In this document: positions 8,637 through 17,492 of the stretch, one piece after another
Position numbering within the stretch: position 1 is the stretch's first letter
Layout: every line of letters starts with the position of its first letter
Origin: Pseudomonas sp. M47T1
GTDB lineage: Bacteria; Pseudomonadota; Gammaproteobacteria; Pseudomonadales; Pseudomonadaceae
Length of the DNA stretch: 64,000 nucleotides
NCBI RefSeq assembly: GCF_000263855.1
Contig: NZ_AJWX01000028.1
Span: 1 to 64,000, forward strand
Direction of reading: 5' to 3'
Made by a program: the position numbers and the translations under genes
Notes under the pieces: generated by a model
What the model was told of the DNA's origin: nothing
The model's input: only the letters and a program-made list of their open reading frames with translations
Database searches by the model: none

Positions 8637-9503
8637 TCAGCGCTGCATGCCCCATTTCTTGATGGTCAGGCGCTCGAAGGTGTTGAACAGCAGGTTTTCC
8701 ACCAGCAGGCCAATGATGATCACCGCCGCCAGCCCGGCAAATACTTTGTCGGTGTACAGTTCGTTGCGGTTCTGGAAGATGTACCAGCCCAAGCCCCCCT
8801 TCCCCGACGAGGCACCGAACACCAGTTCGGCGGCGATGAGGGTGCGCCAGGCGAAGGCCCAGCCGATTTTCAGGCCGGCCAGGATCGACGGCAGCGCGGC
8901 CGGGATCAGGATGTACCAGACAAAGCGCAGGCCACGCAGACCGTAATTGCGGCCGGCCATGCGCTGGGTTTCCGACACAGCCAGGAAGCCCGAGTAGGTG
9001 TTGAGCGCCAGGGCCCACAATACGGAATGCACCAACACAAAAATGAGGCTGTTGTCGCCCAGGCCAAACCACAGCAACGACAACGGCAACAGCGCAATGG
9101 CCGGCAGCGGGTTGAACATGGCGGTCAGGGTGCTGAGCAAATCACGACCCAACTGGGTGGACACCGCCAGCGTGGTCAGGCCGAACGCCAGGACGATGCC
9201 AATCAAGTAGCCCTTGATCAGCACAGTAAGGGAAATCCACACCTTGGCCAGCAGTTCGCCGGTGACGATGCCGTCGGCGAAGGCGTGGGCGGTCTGCAGG
9301 AAGCTGGGCAGCAGCAGGTCATTGTTCTGGATGCGCGCAGCCACTTCCCAGATGATCGCCAGGGCAATCAGGATCACGGTCTTGCGTACCCAACTCTGCT
9401 GCCAGATGCGCTGGGTCAGGGAAATGTCGCGGGCCAACTCGGACTGGGTAAAGGGCTCAAGCTCGATTTCGTATTCGGCGCGCACAGGCGTTTGCAGGCT
9501 CAT
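8637..9503 (-). CDS. ABC transporter permease, SsuC/TauC type
   Basis: The 288-aa inner-membrane permease has about six TM segments. The cytoplasmic coupling region EAA-like loop reads 'GRNYGLRGLRFVWYILIPAALPSILAGLKIG' (about residues 190-220), followed by AFAWRTLIAAEL, as in SsuC/TauC. The N-terminus has about 40 extra hydrophilic residues. CGGAG precedes the ATG, and the gap to the ATPase gene is 15 nt. It would form a homodimer with the ATPase at the inner face. Confidence 0.9.
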   Translation of the reverse strand: MSLQTPVRAEYEIELEPFTQSELARDISLTQRIWQQSWVRKTVILIALAIIWEVAARIQNNDLLLPSFLQTAHAFADGIVTGELLAKVWISLTVLIKGYLIGIVLAFGLTTLAVSTQLGRDLLSTLTAMFNPLPAIALLPLSLLWFGLGDNSLIFVLVHSVLWALALNTYSGFLAVSETQRMAGRNYGLRGLRFVWYILIPAALPSILAGLKIGWAFAWRTLIAAELVFGASSGKGGLGWYIFQNRNELYTDKVFAGLAAVIIIGLLVENLLFNTFERLTIKKWGMQR

Positions 9504-9518
9504 GGCAAAGCTCCGGAG

Positions 9519-10397
9519 TCAGTAGGCGATGCGGATGTCGTGGAAACCCAGTTCCTGTTCGGCCGGCCCTTGGGCCTCGTCGAACAGCAACCGGTGAATC
9601 CGCTGGGCACTGGCTTGAAAGGCCACGCCGCCCAGGCTCTGCAAATCGTATTCGTGGCTGTTGATCTCGGCGCGCACCCGGCCAGGGTGCGGCGACAGCA
9701 ACAGGATGCGGTTGCCCACCACCAGCGCCTCCTCGATGGAGTGGGTGACGAACAGCAAGGTGAAACGCACTTCGTCCCACAGCTCCAGCAGCTCTTCCTG
9801 CATCTTGCGCCGGGTCAGGGCGTCGAGGGCAGCGAAGGGTTCGTCCATCAGCAAGATCTTGGGCTGCATGGCCAGTGCGCGAGCAATGGCCACGCGGGCC
9901 TTCATGCCGCCGGACAGGGTGTGCGGATAGGCGTTGGCAAACGCGCTGAGGCCAACCTTTTCCAGGTAGTGACGGGCCCGCTCCTCGGCGTCCTTGCGCT
10001 TGAGGGTGCGCGAGGCCAGCAGCGGGAACATGACGTTTTCCAGCACGGTTTTCCAGGCTGGCAGTTGGTCGAACTCCTGGAACACCACGATGCGGTCAGG
10101 GCCCGGTTCGGTGACGATGTCACCGCCCAGGCGGATCTCGCCTTCGCTGGGCTTGATGAACCCAGCCACGGCCTTGAGCAGGGTCGACTTGCCGCAGCCC
10201 GACGGGCCGAGCAGCACGAAGCGGTCGCTACGGTCGACTTCAAAGCTGACCTGGTGAGTGGCCCGCACCACCCGCTCGGGGGTGCGGTATTCAAGACTGA
10301 CGTTGCTCACGTTCAACAGGACTTCAGGGGTCGCCTGATGGCCTGGCTGCGCAGGTATCACATCGCTGGCCGTGTGGCCTTGCAGTACAGCGTTCAT
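9519..10397 (-). CDS. ABC transporter ATP-binding protein, SsuB/TauB type
   Basis: The 292-aa ATPase shows Walker A GPSGCGKST, Q-loop FQEFDQLPAW, signature LSGGMKARVAIARAL, Walker B ILLMDEPFAALD and the switch His in VTHSIEEAL. The signature carries Met-Lys-Ala where QQR is usual; this GGMxxRV variant is common in the nitrate/sulfonate/taurine group. GGGAG precedes the ATG at 10397, 13 nt after the dioxygenase gene. It energises the adjacent permease. Confidence 0.93.
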   Translation of the reverse strand: MNAVLQGHTASDVIPAQPGHQATPEVLLNVSNVSLEYRTPERVVRATHQVSFEVDRSDRFVLLGPSGCGKSTLLKAVAGFIKPSEGEIRLGGDIVTEPGPDRIVVFQEFDQLPAWKTVLENVMFPLLASRTLKRKDAEERARHYLEKVGLSAFANAYPHTLSGGMKARVAIARALAMQPKILLMDEPFAALDALTRRKMQEELLELWDEVRFTLLFVTHSIEEALVVGNRILLLSPHPGRVRAEINSHEYDLQSLGGVAFQASAQRIHRLLFDEAQGPAEQELGFHDIRIAY

Positions 10398-10410
10398 GGT
10401 GACTCCCGGT

Positions 10411-11295
10411 TCAGAACGGCGCATCGCCCTGGATGGTGGTGCGAAACAGCTTGCGGCGCAGATGCTCGGGCGTGCCGGCCGCCAGGTGGATCAGCGAACG
10501 GTTGTCCCAGAACACCATGTCGTGGGGCTGCCACTGATGCCGGTAGACGTTCTCCGGACGCACGCTGTGCACGTACAGCTGGTTAAGAATGTCGCGACTT
10601 TCGTCTTCCGGCAGGCCAACGATGTGGGTGGTGAAACCCTCGCTGACAAACAACGCCTTGCGGCCGTTTTCCGGGTGTGTGCGCACTATCGGGTGGCTGA
10701 CGGTCACGACCTGGGCGAGCTGTTCGGCGGTCAACGTCGGGCGCCAGTTGGCGGCATTCTTGCCCTCGCTGTAGCGCGCGGTATAGGAGTGCACGGCCTG
10801 CTTGCCTTGCACTGCGTCCTGCAGGGGCTGCGGCAGCGTGTCCCAGGCGCGGTGCATGTCGGCGAACAGGGTGTCGCCCCCTTCGCTGGGCAGTTCCTGA
10901 GCGTGCAGCATCGAGCCCAGGCTCGGCAGTTCCTTGTAGGACAGGTCCGAATGCCAATACTTGCCGGCATCGCCCAGGCCTACCGGCTGACCGTTCTCGA
11001 CAATATTGGAAACGATGAGGATTTCCGGGTGGTTCGCCAGCAGGAACTGCTTGAGCACGTGGATCTGCAACACGCCGAAGCGACGGCTGAAATCGATCTG
11101 CTGTTGCGGGGTGATGCGCTGGTTGCGGAACACCACCACGTGGTAGTCCAGGTGCGCGCGGTGAACGCGGGCAAAGTCCTCGTCATTGAGCGGACGAGTC
11201 AAGTCCAGGCCGACAACCTCGGCACCCACCAGGCCTTGCAGGGGGCGGACTTCGAAGGTCTGGGACGGCAATGGGGCAAAGGATAAGGCGGACAT
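10411..11295 (-). CDS. TauD/TfdA-family Fe(II)/2-oxoglutarate dioxygenase
   Basis: The 294-aa enzyme has the full facial triad H115-x-D117 (KYWHSDLSY) and H270 (DNRSLIHLA). R281 follows 11 residues after H270, the spacing of the 2-oxoglutarate-binding Arg in TauD. Family members oxidise a carbon next to a sulfonate, sulfate ester or aryloxy group and release it. Being first in an operon with a TauABC-like importer suggests it cleaves the imported compound, perhaps to release sulfite. Taurine itself is not proven. CGGAG precedes the ATG; the 135-nt upstream gap holds the likely promoter, with the AT-rich stretch aaatttaaatacc. Confidence 0.9.
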   Translation of the reverse strand: MSALSFAPLPSQTFEVRPLQGLVGAEVVGLDLTRPLNDEDFARVHRAHLDYHVVVFRNQRITPQQQIDFSRRFGVLQIHVLKQFLLANHPEILIVSNIVENGQPVGLGDAGKYWHSDLSYKELPSLGSMLHAQELPSEGGDTLFADMHRAWDTLPQPLQDAVQGKQAVHSYTARYSEGKNAANWRPTLTAEQLAQVVTVSHPIVRTHPENGRKALFVSEGFTTHIVGLPEDESRDILNQLYVHSVRPENVYRHQWQPHDMVFWDNRSLIHLAAGTPEHLRRKLFRTTIQGDAPF

Positions 11296-11430
11296 GCTGG
11301 GCTCCGGCTCTGGCTATTGAGTACGAGAAGTTGATGTCGAAACTCTATAGGCATAAGAACCGAAATTTAAATACCTTTAATGCATAACGATATCACTGGA
11401 AATTATCCTGCCGCCCTCAGCGGACGGCGG

Positions 11431-12294
11431 CTACCGTTTTTGCGCTGTGTGCAGGAAGGCCCCAATCACCGTGTTGGCCCCCCGCTCCTTGCGCCACACC
11501 AGCGTGGCATTGGTCATCAAACCCTGCGGCTCGGCGAATGGCACCACCACGATGCCGTCATGGGGCACCACTTCGTCCTGGGACACATAACCAATGCCCA
11601 TGCCCTTGGCAATGGCGATGCGGATGGCCTCGCGGCTGCCGATTTCCAGCACGCTGCCTGTCTGTACACCGGCGGCGTGGCAGGCGGCTTCGAAGATCTG
11701 CCGGCTGGATGAGCCGGCTTCCCGGTGAATCACCGGCTCGCCCTCAAGCTCGCTCAGCGCCACGCTGACCCGCGACGCCAACGCGTGACCCACCGGCACG
11801 GCCAGCATCAATGGGCACTGTCGGTAGCAGAACCGCGCCAGGCTATTGCCAGGCTGCTGGCTGGCCAGCACGCCCAGGTCGGCGTCGAAATTCTCCACCG
11901 CGTCATGCACATACTGCGAATGGCCGAACTCAACGCTGACCCGCACCCGAGGGTATCGCCGATGGAACTCATGAAGGATTTCCACCAGGTGATAAGGACC
12001 GACGGCGGCGATACGCAGATGGCCGGAGCCCAGCGCCTTGACGTCGCTAAGCAACTGCAGGGCATCCACTTCGGCGTCCATCATGCGCCGGGCGCTGGTC
12101 ATCACCTGCACGCCCAACGGGGTCAGGCGCACCTGGCGGCCAGCGCGGTCGAACAGCGGCTCGCCGCAGCGCTCTTCCAGTTCGCGAATCTGCTTGGATA
12201 TTGACGGCTGGGTAATCTTCAGCAGCCGCGCGCCTTCGGTGAAACTGCCGGTTCGTGCCGCCGCCAGGAAAGCGCGGAGTTGGGCGTAGATCAT
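11431..12294 (-). CDS. LysR-type regulator between the taurine-like and phosphonate operons
   Basis: The 287-aa LTTR has an N-terminal winged HTH (residues 1-60, TEGARLLKITQPSISKQIRELE) and a substrate-binding domain from about residue 90. GAGGGA precedes the ATG. It is divergent from the phosphonate-type operon starting at 12409, with a 114-nt shared gap, and runs in the same direction as the dioxygenase operon 135 nt downstream. LTTRs usually control the divergent neighbour, so the phosphonate-type operon is the best guess for its target. The shared gap contains the palindrome atagctat and AT-rich dyads suited to T-N11-A binding. Confidence 0.9.
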   Translation of the reverse strand: MIYAQLRAFLAAARTGSFTEGARLLKITQPSISKQIRELEERCGEPLFDRAGRQVRLTPLGVQVMTSARRMMDAEVDALQLLSDVKALGSGHLRIAAVGPYHLVEILHEFHRRYPRVRVSVEFGHSQYVHDAVENFDADLGVLASQQPGNSLARFCYRQCPLMLAVPVGHALASRVSVALSELEGEPVIHREAGSSSRQIFEAACHAAGVQTGSVLEIGSREAIRIAIAKGMGIGYVSQDEVVPHDGIVVVPFAEPQGLMTNATLVWRKERGANTVIGAFLHTAQKR

Positions 12295-12408
12295 GTGAGC
12301 ATTCCCTCAGGCTATGGGTAACGACCTACATAGCTATCAAATTCATGCATCAATTGTCATATCGCCCCTGCAACATTTGCTCATCAACTCACCCAAAGAG
12401 ACGAACCG

Positions 12409-13272
12409 ATGAAGCCGTTGCTGAAGAAAATGGTCGCTGTTGCCTGCCTCACCTGCGCGGCTGGCGTCGCCCAGGCGCGGGACCTGGTGATGGGCCTGAT
12501 CCCTGCGGAAAACAATGAGGAAATGATCCAGCACTTCGAACCGATGCGCGCCTATCTGGAGAAAAAGCTGGGCGTTCACGTGAAGATGTACACCGCCACC
12601 GACTACGCAGGCGTCATCGAAGCCATGCGCAAGAAGCGCCTGGACATCGCCTGGCTGGGCCCGCTGTCCTACATCCTGGCCGAGCAGGAAGCCGGGGCCG
12701 AAGCCTTCGCCGTAGGCGTGAGCCCCGATGGCCGTTCGATCTACAAGAGCATTTTCGTGGTGCCGAGTGACTCGCCCGCGCAGAAGCTTGAAGACCTGAA
12801 AGGCAAGAACGTCGCCTTCGTGGAGCCGGCCTCCACCAGCGGCAACCTGGTACCCAGCTTCATACTCAAGCAGCGCACTGGCCAGACGCCTTCGCAGTTT
12901 TTCGGCAAGTTCACCTACGCAGGTTCCCATGACGCCGCGCAACTGGCGGTGAAGAACCATGCGGTGGACGCCGCCGCGGCCAATGACATTTCGTACAAGA
13001 TCTTGCTGGAAAAAGGCCTGATCACCCCGCAAACCAATCGCATCATCGAAACCTCGATGGACATTCCCGACTCGCCGCTGACCTACCGCAGCGACCTGGA
13101 CCCGGCGCTCAAGGCCAAGATACGCGACGCGTTCTACAACGCGCACAAAGAGATGCAAGTGACCGGCTACGGCAAGTACATCCGCTATACCGAGGCCAAG
13201 CCTGCCGACTACCAACCGATCCGCGACATGATCAGCTCGCTGGGCCTGGGCCGCGATGCCCTGCTCAAGTGA
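12409..13272 (+). CDS. phnD: Phosphonate ABC transporter substrate-binding protein
   Basis: The 287-aa periplasmic protein has a clean signal peptide (KPLLKKMVAVACLTCAAG, cleavage after AQA). The PhnD/phosphite family core reads 'GLIPAENNEEMIQHFEPMR', 'LDIAWLGPLSYILAE' and 'FVEPASTSGNLVPSFIL'. Members bind phosphonates such as 2-aminoethylphosphonate, or phosphite. It starts the five-gene operon phnD-phnC-phnE-phnE-adh. No C-P lyase, PhnW/PhnX or PtxD genes occur within the window. Confidence 0.92.
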   Translation: MKPLLKKMVAVACLTCAAGVAQARDLVMGLIPAENNEEMIQHFEPMRAYLEKKLGVHVKMYTATDYAGVIEAMRKKRLDIAWLGPLSYILAEQEAGAEAFAVGVSPDGRSIYKSIFVVPSDSPAQKLEDLKGKNVAFVEPASTSGNLVPSFILKQRTGQTPSQFFGKFTYAGSHDAAQLAVKNHAVDAAAANDISYKILLEKGLITPQTNRIIETSMDIPDSPLTYRSDLDPALKAKIRDAFYNAHKEMQVTGYGKYIRYTEAKPADYQPIRDMISSLGLGRDALLK

Positions 13273-13292
13273 CGCTCGCACAGGAGCACGCC

Positions 13293-14072
13293 ATGCCTGC
13301 CTTCCGACTGACCAACGTGAGCAAGCGCTACGCCAACGGCCATCAAGCGCTGAACAACATCAACCTGGACATCGAAGCCGGCAGTTTCGTGGTGATCCTG
13401 GGCCCGTCTGGCGCGGGCAAGTCGACCTTGCTGCGCGCGCTCAACGGCCTGGAAACTGTGCAGCAGGGCGAGATTGTGTTCGACGGCGTGCCCGTGGTAC
13501 CCCGCAACCTGCGCCAGGTGCGCAGCGGCGTGGCCATGGTGTTCCAGCAATTCAACCTGGTGGGGCGATTGTCGGTGATGACCAACGTGCTGACCGGCCG
13601 CCTGGCCCGCCGCTCTTGGCTGGGCAGCGTGCTGCACCTGTTTCGCCGTGAAGACGTGGAACTGGCTGCCCGCCTTTTGGCCCGGGTGGGCCTGACCGAG
13701 CGGGCCTGGCAGCGCGCCGACACACTGTCGGGCGGCCAGCAGCAGCGCGTCGGCATTGCCCGGGCCCTGGCCCAACAGCCCAAGGTGATCCTGGCCGACG
13801 AACCGGTGGCCAGCCTGGACCCGATTGCCACCGATGAAGTCATGGTGATGCTCGCCGACATCAACCGCCAGGACGGCATCACCGTGATCCTCAACCTGCA
13901 TCAGGTGGACCTGGCCAAGCGCTTCGCTGACCGAGTCATAGGTGTCAACGCCGGGTGCATTGTGTTTGACGGCCCGCCCTGCGCATTGGACCGCCAGGCC
14001 CTGACACACATTTACCATCGTGAAGGAGACACCCATGAACAGCCCCTCCCGGCTTTGCTGGCCTACGCCTGA
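13293..14072 (+). CDS. phnC: Phosphonate ABC transporter ATPase
   Basis: The 259-aa ATPase shows Walker A GPSGAGKSTLLRAL, Q-loop FQQFNLVGRLSV, signature LSGGQQQRVGIARAL, Walker B ILADEPVASLDP and switch LNLHQVDLAKRF. The C-terminal tail 'CIVFDGPPCALDRQALTHIYH' is typical of PhnC. The ATG at 13293 follows AGGAG; a GTG at 13269 overlapping the phnD stop is less likely. Its last 38 bases overlap the next gene in another frame. Confidence 0.94.
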   Translation: MPAFRLTNVSKRYANGHQALNNINLDIEAGSFVVILGPSGAGKSTLLRALNGLETVQQGEIVFDGVPVVPRNLRQVRSGVAMVFQQFNLVGRLSVMTNVLTGRLARRSWLGSVLHLFRREDVELAARLLARVGLTERAWQRADTLSGGQQQRVGIARALAQQPKVILADEPVASLDPIATDEVMVMLADINRQDGITVILNLHQVDLAKRFADRVIGVNAGCIVFDGPPCALDRQALTHIYHREGDTHEQPLPALLAYA

Positions 14073-14835
14073 CAGCCGCGCGCCCTGGCGCCTGATCGGC
14101 CTGGCGGGGCTGGTGCTGGCCCTGCTGGCCCTGAGTGCGCCACTGGTGGAAATGGACCCGCTGAAACTGCTGCACTCGCTGGGTAACCTGGCCGATTTCG
14201 CCACCCGGCTGGTGACCGTGCCGCAGTGGGACTACCTGCCGCAGCTGGGTATCAAGCTGCTGGAAACCTTTGAGATCGCCTTCCTGGCCACCTTGCTGGC
14301 TGCCGTGGTGAGCCTGCCCCTGGCCCTCTTCGCCGCACGCAATACCACGCCCCGCCCGTGGCTAGGTCGCGTCTCGCGCTTGTTGCTGTCGCTCACCCGC
14401 GCCCTGCCCGACCTGATCTGGGCGCTGGTGTTCGTTGCCGCCCTGGGCCTGGGGCCGTTGCCGGGGGTGATGGCCCTGGCCGTGGTAACGGTGGGGTTCA
14501 TGGCCAAGTTCTTCGCCGAGGCCATCGAAGTGGTGGACGACAAGGCCGTGGAAGGCCTGACCGCCCACAATGCCGGCTGGCTGCAGGTGCGTACCTTCGC
14601 CCACCTGCCCCAGGCACTGCCCGACCTGTTGGGTTCGTTGATGTACATCCTGGACCACAACTTTCGCGCCGCTACCATCCTGGGCATCGTCGGTGCCGGC
14701 GGCATTGGCTACGACCTGGTGATGTCCATGCGCTTGTATGACTTCCCACGCCTGTTGCTGATCATGGTGGCCGTGCTGTTGGTAGTATCGGCCCTGGATC
14801 GTCTGAGCGACGCTCTGCGCAAGAGAATCATCTGA
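14035..14835 (+). CDS. phnE: Phosphonate ABC transporter permease, first copy
   Basis: The 266-aa permease has about six TM segments and the PhnE-type coupling loop 'FFAEAIEVVDDKAVEGLTAHNAGWLQ', followed by 'NFRAATILGIVGAGGIGYDL'. The start at 14035 is chosen because AAGGAGA lies 8 nt upstream; it overlaps phnC by 38 bp. The second copy directly downstream makes a heterodimeric channel likely. Confidence 0.93.
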   Translation: MNSPSRLCWPTPDSRAPWRLIGLAGLVLALLALSAPLVEMDPLKLLHSLGNLADFATRLVTVPQWDYLPQLGIKLLETFEIAFLATLLAAVVSLPLALFAARNTTPRPWLGRVSRLLLSLTRALPDLIWALVFVAALGLGPLPGVMALAVVTVGFMAKFFAEAIEVVDDKAVEGLTAHNAGWLQVRTFAHLPQALPDLLGSLMYILDHNFRAATILGIVGAGGIGYDLVMSMRLYDFPRLLLIMVAVLLVVSALDRLSDALRKRII

Positions 14836-14836
14836 C

Positions 14837-15622
14837 ATGAACACGATAACGCCCCATTTGCCCAAACGCCCCTTTAACCCGGCGCCCGGCCTGGTTGCCC
14901 TGGTATTCGTGTTGGCCGGCCTTTGCGTGCTGCACCTGGACCTGTCGGTGGAGTCCCTGGGCTATGCACTGCAGGACATCGCCGAATACTTTGGCCGCTA
15001 CAGCCGCCCCGACTTCACGGACCTGCCCCACTCGCTGTTCCTGCTGCTGCAAACCCTGGCCACGGCGCTGTGGGGCACGGCCATCGCCTGTGTGGGTGCG
15101 TTCATCCTGGCGCCGTTGGCGGCTCGCAACCTGGCACCCAACCGGGCCTGTTTCACCCTGGTGCGTGAAGTGCTGAGCGTGTCGCGAGCGACGCCAGACC
15201 TGGTGCTGGCGCTGTTTTTCGTCGCGGCCATTGGCCTGGGCCCACTGCCAGGCACCCTCGCCCTGGGCGTGCACACGCTCGGCTTCCTTGCCAAGTTCAT
15301 TGCCGAGAGCCTGGAACGAGTGCCCGAAGGCACCTACGAGGGTGTGCGCGCCACAGGCGCCGGGCGCATCCAGACGCTGTTTTTCGCTGGCTGGCCGTCC
15401 ATTGCTCGTGAAACCGTCGGCTACGTGCTGTACATCTTCGACCGTAACGTGCGCATGAGTTCGGTACTGGGCCTGGTGGGTGCCGGCGGCATCGGCCAGG
15501 CTCTGTACGACGCCGTGCGCCTGTTCCAATACGGCCGCTCGGCCATGCTCATTCTGATCCTGCTGGTGACTATCGTCGCCATCGACGCCCTGTCCGGCTG
15601 GGCACGCCAGCGCCTGGCCTGA
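14837..15622 (+). CDS. phnE: Phosphonate ABC transporter permease, second copy
   Basis: The 261-aa permease is a paralogue of the preceding one, with the same 'FIAESLERVPEGTYEGVRATGAG' coupling loop and 'NVRMSSVLGLVGAGGIGQAL' segment. The ATG starts 1 nt after the stop of the first copy (TGACATGA). Tandem PhnE pairs are common in phosphonate and phosphite importers and likely pair with one PhnC dimer. Confidence 0.93.
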   Translation: MNTITPHLPKRPFNPAPGLVALVFVLAGLCVLHLDLSVESLGYALQDIAEYFGRYSRPDFTDLPHSLFLLLQTLATALWGTAIACVGAFILAPLAARNLAPNRACFTLVREVLSVSRATPDLVLALFFVAAIGLGPLPGTLALGVHTLGFLAKFIAESLERVPEGTYEGVRATGAGRIQTLFFAGWPSIARETVGYVLYIFDRNVRMSSVLGLVGAGGIGQALYDAVRLFQYGRSAMLILILLVTIVAIDALSGWARQRLA

Positions 15623-15654
15623 ACTGACTTCCCATGTTTTCAAGGAGCCCTTCG

Positions 15655-16752
15655 ATGTGGTCCTACCGTAACCCCGTGCACCTGCAATTCGGCCTCGACG
15701 CATTTGATCGCTGCGCCGAATTCATCCGTCAACGCCCCTATGTGCTGTTGACCTACGACCACCCGCTGTTCGCCGACCTGGCCAAGCGCCTGGCCGAGCA
15801 GGCCGGCGCGCCGCTGCTGGTGATCGACGATGTGCGGGAAAACCCCGATATTGATTTTCTGCGCGCTGCCGCCGCACGTTTGCACCAGGCCAACCGCACG
15901 GTGGAAAAGGCACCGGTACTGGTCGCCCTGGGCGGCGGCTCGGTAATCGACAGTGCCAAGTGCCTGGCGGCCTTCGCTGGCGATTTCGCCCGCACACTGG
16001 ATTACCTGGAAGGCTACAGCACCGCGTTCAGCGCATTGCCGATCATTGCCGTACCGACCACCGCCGGCACCGGCAGCGAAGTGACCTGCTGGGCCACCGT
16101 GTGGGACCCCGCCAACCAGCGCAAACTGTCACTGAGCCACGACCTGCTGTACCCCGAAGTGGCGTTGTGCGACCCGCACCTGGGGCGCAGCCTGCCCCGC
16201 TCGCTGACCATCGCCACCGGCCTCGATGCCTTGTCCCATGCGCTGGAGAGCGTCTGGAACACCCAACGCAATCCGCTTTCGCTGCACTACGCGGAAATGG
16301 CGGCGAAAACCATCCTCGAGGTGCTGCCACGCCTGGTCGACGACCTCGATAACCTGCACCTGCGCAGCCGCATGCTGCAGGCCGCCACCTGCGCCGGGCT
16401 GGCGTTCTCCAACACGCGCACGGCGCTGGCCCACAACATCTCCTACGCCATTACCCTGGAGCAAGGCACGGCGCATGGCATTGCCTGCTCGTTCAGTCTG
16501 CCACGGGTTCTGCGCTGGGCCGTGGGCCACGCCCCCGACATTGACGAAAGCCTGTCGCGTATTTTCGCGGTAACCGTGGATCAACTGGCCGACGTCGGTG
16601 TGGCGCGCCTGGAGGCCCTGCTCGACTGCCTGGGGGTCAGCCGCGAACTGGCTGACTATGGCCTGGATGCGGACGGTTGGAACCACCTGGTAATGGCTTC
16701 GGCCCAGGGCGCGCGAGGGCGCAATTTTGCTGGGCAACCCTGCATGGAGTGA
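15655..16752 (+). CDS. Iron-containing alcohol dehydrogenase, possibly phosphonoacetaldehyde reductase-like
   Basis: The 365-aa group III dehydrogenase has the NAD(P) motif LGGGSVIDSAK and TTAGTGSEVT. Metal-ligand regions are GLDALSHALESVW and AHNISYAITLEQGTAHGIACSF. AAGGAG precedes the ATG at 15655. As the fifth gene of the phosphonate import operon it probably acts on a phosphonate-derived aldehyde or alcohol. The N-terminal MWSYRNPV resembles the PhpC-like phosphonoacetaldehyde reductase group as I recall it. That substrate is inference; a general aldehyde reductase is the alternative. Confidence 0.85.
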   Translation: MWSYRNPVHLQFGLDAFDRCAEFIRQRPYVLLTYDHPLFADLAKRLAEQAGAPLLVIDDVRENPDIDFLRAAAARLHQANRTVEKAPVLVALGGGSVIDSAKCLAAFAGDFARTLDYLEGYSTAFSALPIIAVPTTAGTGSEVTCWATVWDPANQRKLSLSHDLLYPEVALCDPHLGRSLPRSLTIATGLDALSHALESVWNTQRNPLSLHYAEMAAKTILEVLPRLVDDLDNLHLRSRMLQAATCAGLAFSNTRTALAHNISYAITLEQGTAHGIACSFSLPRVLRWAVGHAPDIDESLSRIFAVTVDQLADVGVARLEALLDCLGVSRELADYGLDADGWNHLVMASAQGARGRNFAGQPCME

Positions 16753-16849
16753 TTCACTTCACATTTGATACACATCCATGGTGGAACTGTGACTATCGTT
16801 TGAGATACTTTGGATCCACCTATCAAGCGCTCAAGGATAAGCCCTGACA

Positions 16850-17233
16850 ATGCTGGTCTCCCGAGAAATCACCCATCCACTACGCCCCAAGCTGACGTGG
16901 GAAGAAACCTGGCAGGGCCCGGATCAAGGATTGATTCGCTGCTGGGAAATTGGCCGCGAACGCGCGGATAAAATGCCCGAACTGGCCCACCAATGTCGCG
17001 CCGGCGAATTGCCGGTGCTGGGCTGGAAAGGCGGCGTGGCGCGCGTACTGAAGAAGAAAGACAAGTACGGGGCATTGAAGTACCTGGCGCAGTGGCAAGG
17101 CTTGCGCGGCGAGGACCTGAACGTGACCATCGACCAGGAAGTGACCCTGACCTGCAGCCGCACGGGCATGACGGTGACCTTCACCCCGGATCGCGCCAAA
17201 TACCTCAACCAGGTCGCCGATAACGACGATTGA
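16850..17233 (+). CDS. Conserved-looking small protein of unknown function
   Basis: The 127-aa soluble protein starts after AAGGATAA. It has a Trp-rich N-terminal half (LTWEETWQGPDQGLIRCWEIG), a basic patch (RVLKKKDKYGALKYL) and an acidic end (VADNDD). There is no signal peptide or membrane segment, and I recognise no family. It stands alone between the phosphonate-type operon and a REP pair. Codon use matches its neighbours, so I take it as a real gene. Confidence 0.7.
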   Translation: MLVSREITHPLRPKLTWEETWQGPDQGLIRCWEIGRERADKMPELAHQCRAGELPVLGWKGGVARVLKKKDKYGALKYLAQWQGLRGEDLNVTIDQEVTLTCSRTGMTVTFTPDRAKYLNQVADNDD

Positions 17234-17270
17234 AGCAGGGTCGATAACCCTGTAACAGCGCCTGTCGTTC

Positions 17271-17357
17271 GTGGGTGCGGGTGCTACCCGCGAAGAAGCC
17301 ACTTAGGCTTTGCAGATACTTTGCGGCGCCCTTTTCGCGGGCAGAGCCCGCTCCCAC
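17271..17357. repeat. Class A REP pair
   Basis: Inverted arms gtgggtgcgggtgctacccgcg (17271-17292) and cgcgggcagagcccgctcccac (about 17336-17357). The left arm is diverged from the consensus. It fills much of the 259-nt gap before the MFS gene. Confidence 0.8.
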
Positions 17358-17492
17358 GATAGCGGCAGCTGCTGGAAAGCTTGTATTTTTGGCAATAATT
17401 CATCAAGAAGCCGCAAAGCCATCGACAAATAAGCAAGCATTACCGCGCTAACAGCCAGTATCATCCCCGCTCCACCCGCCTGGATTGCTGCC

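Noticed and set aside
13269..13292. GTG start for phnC overlapping the phnD stop
   Set aside because: The ATG at 13293 has AGGAG at the right distance, and the PhnC N-terminus starts there.
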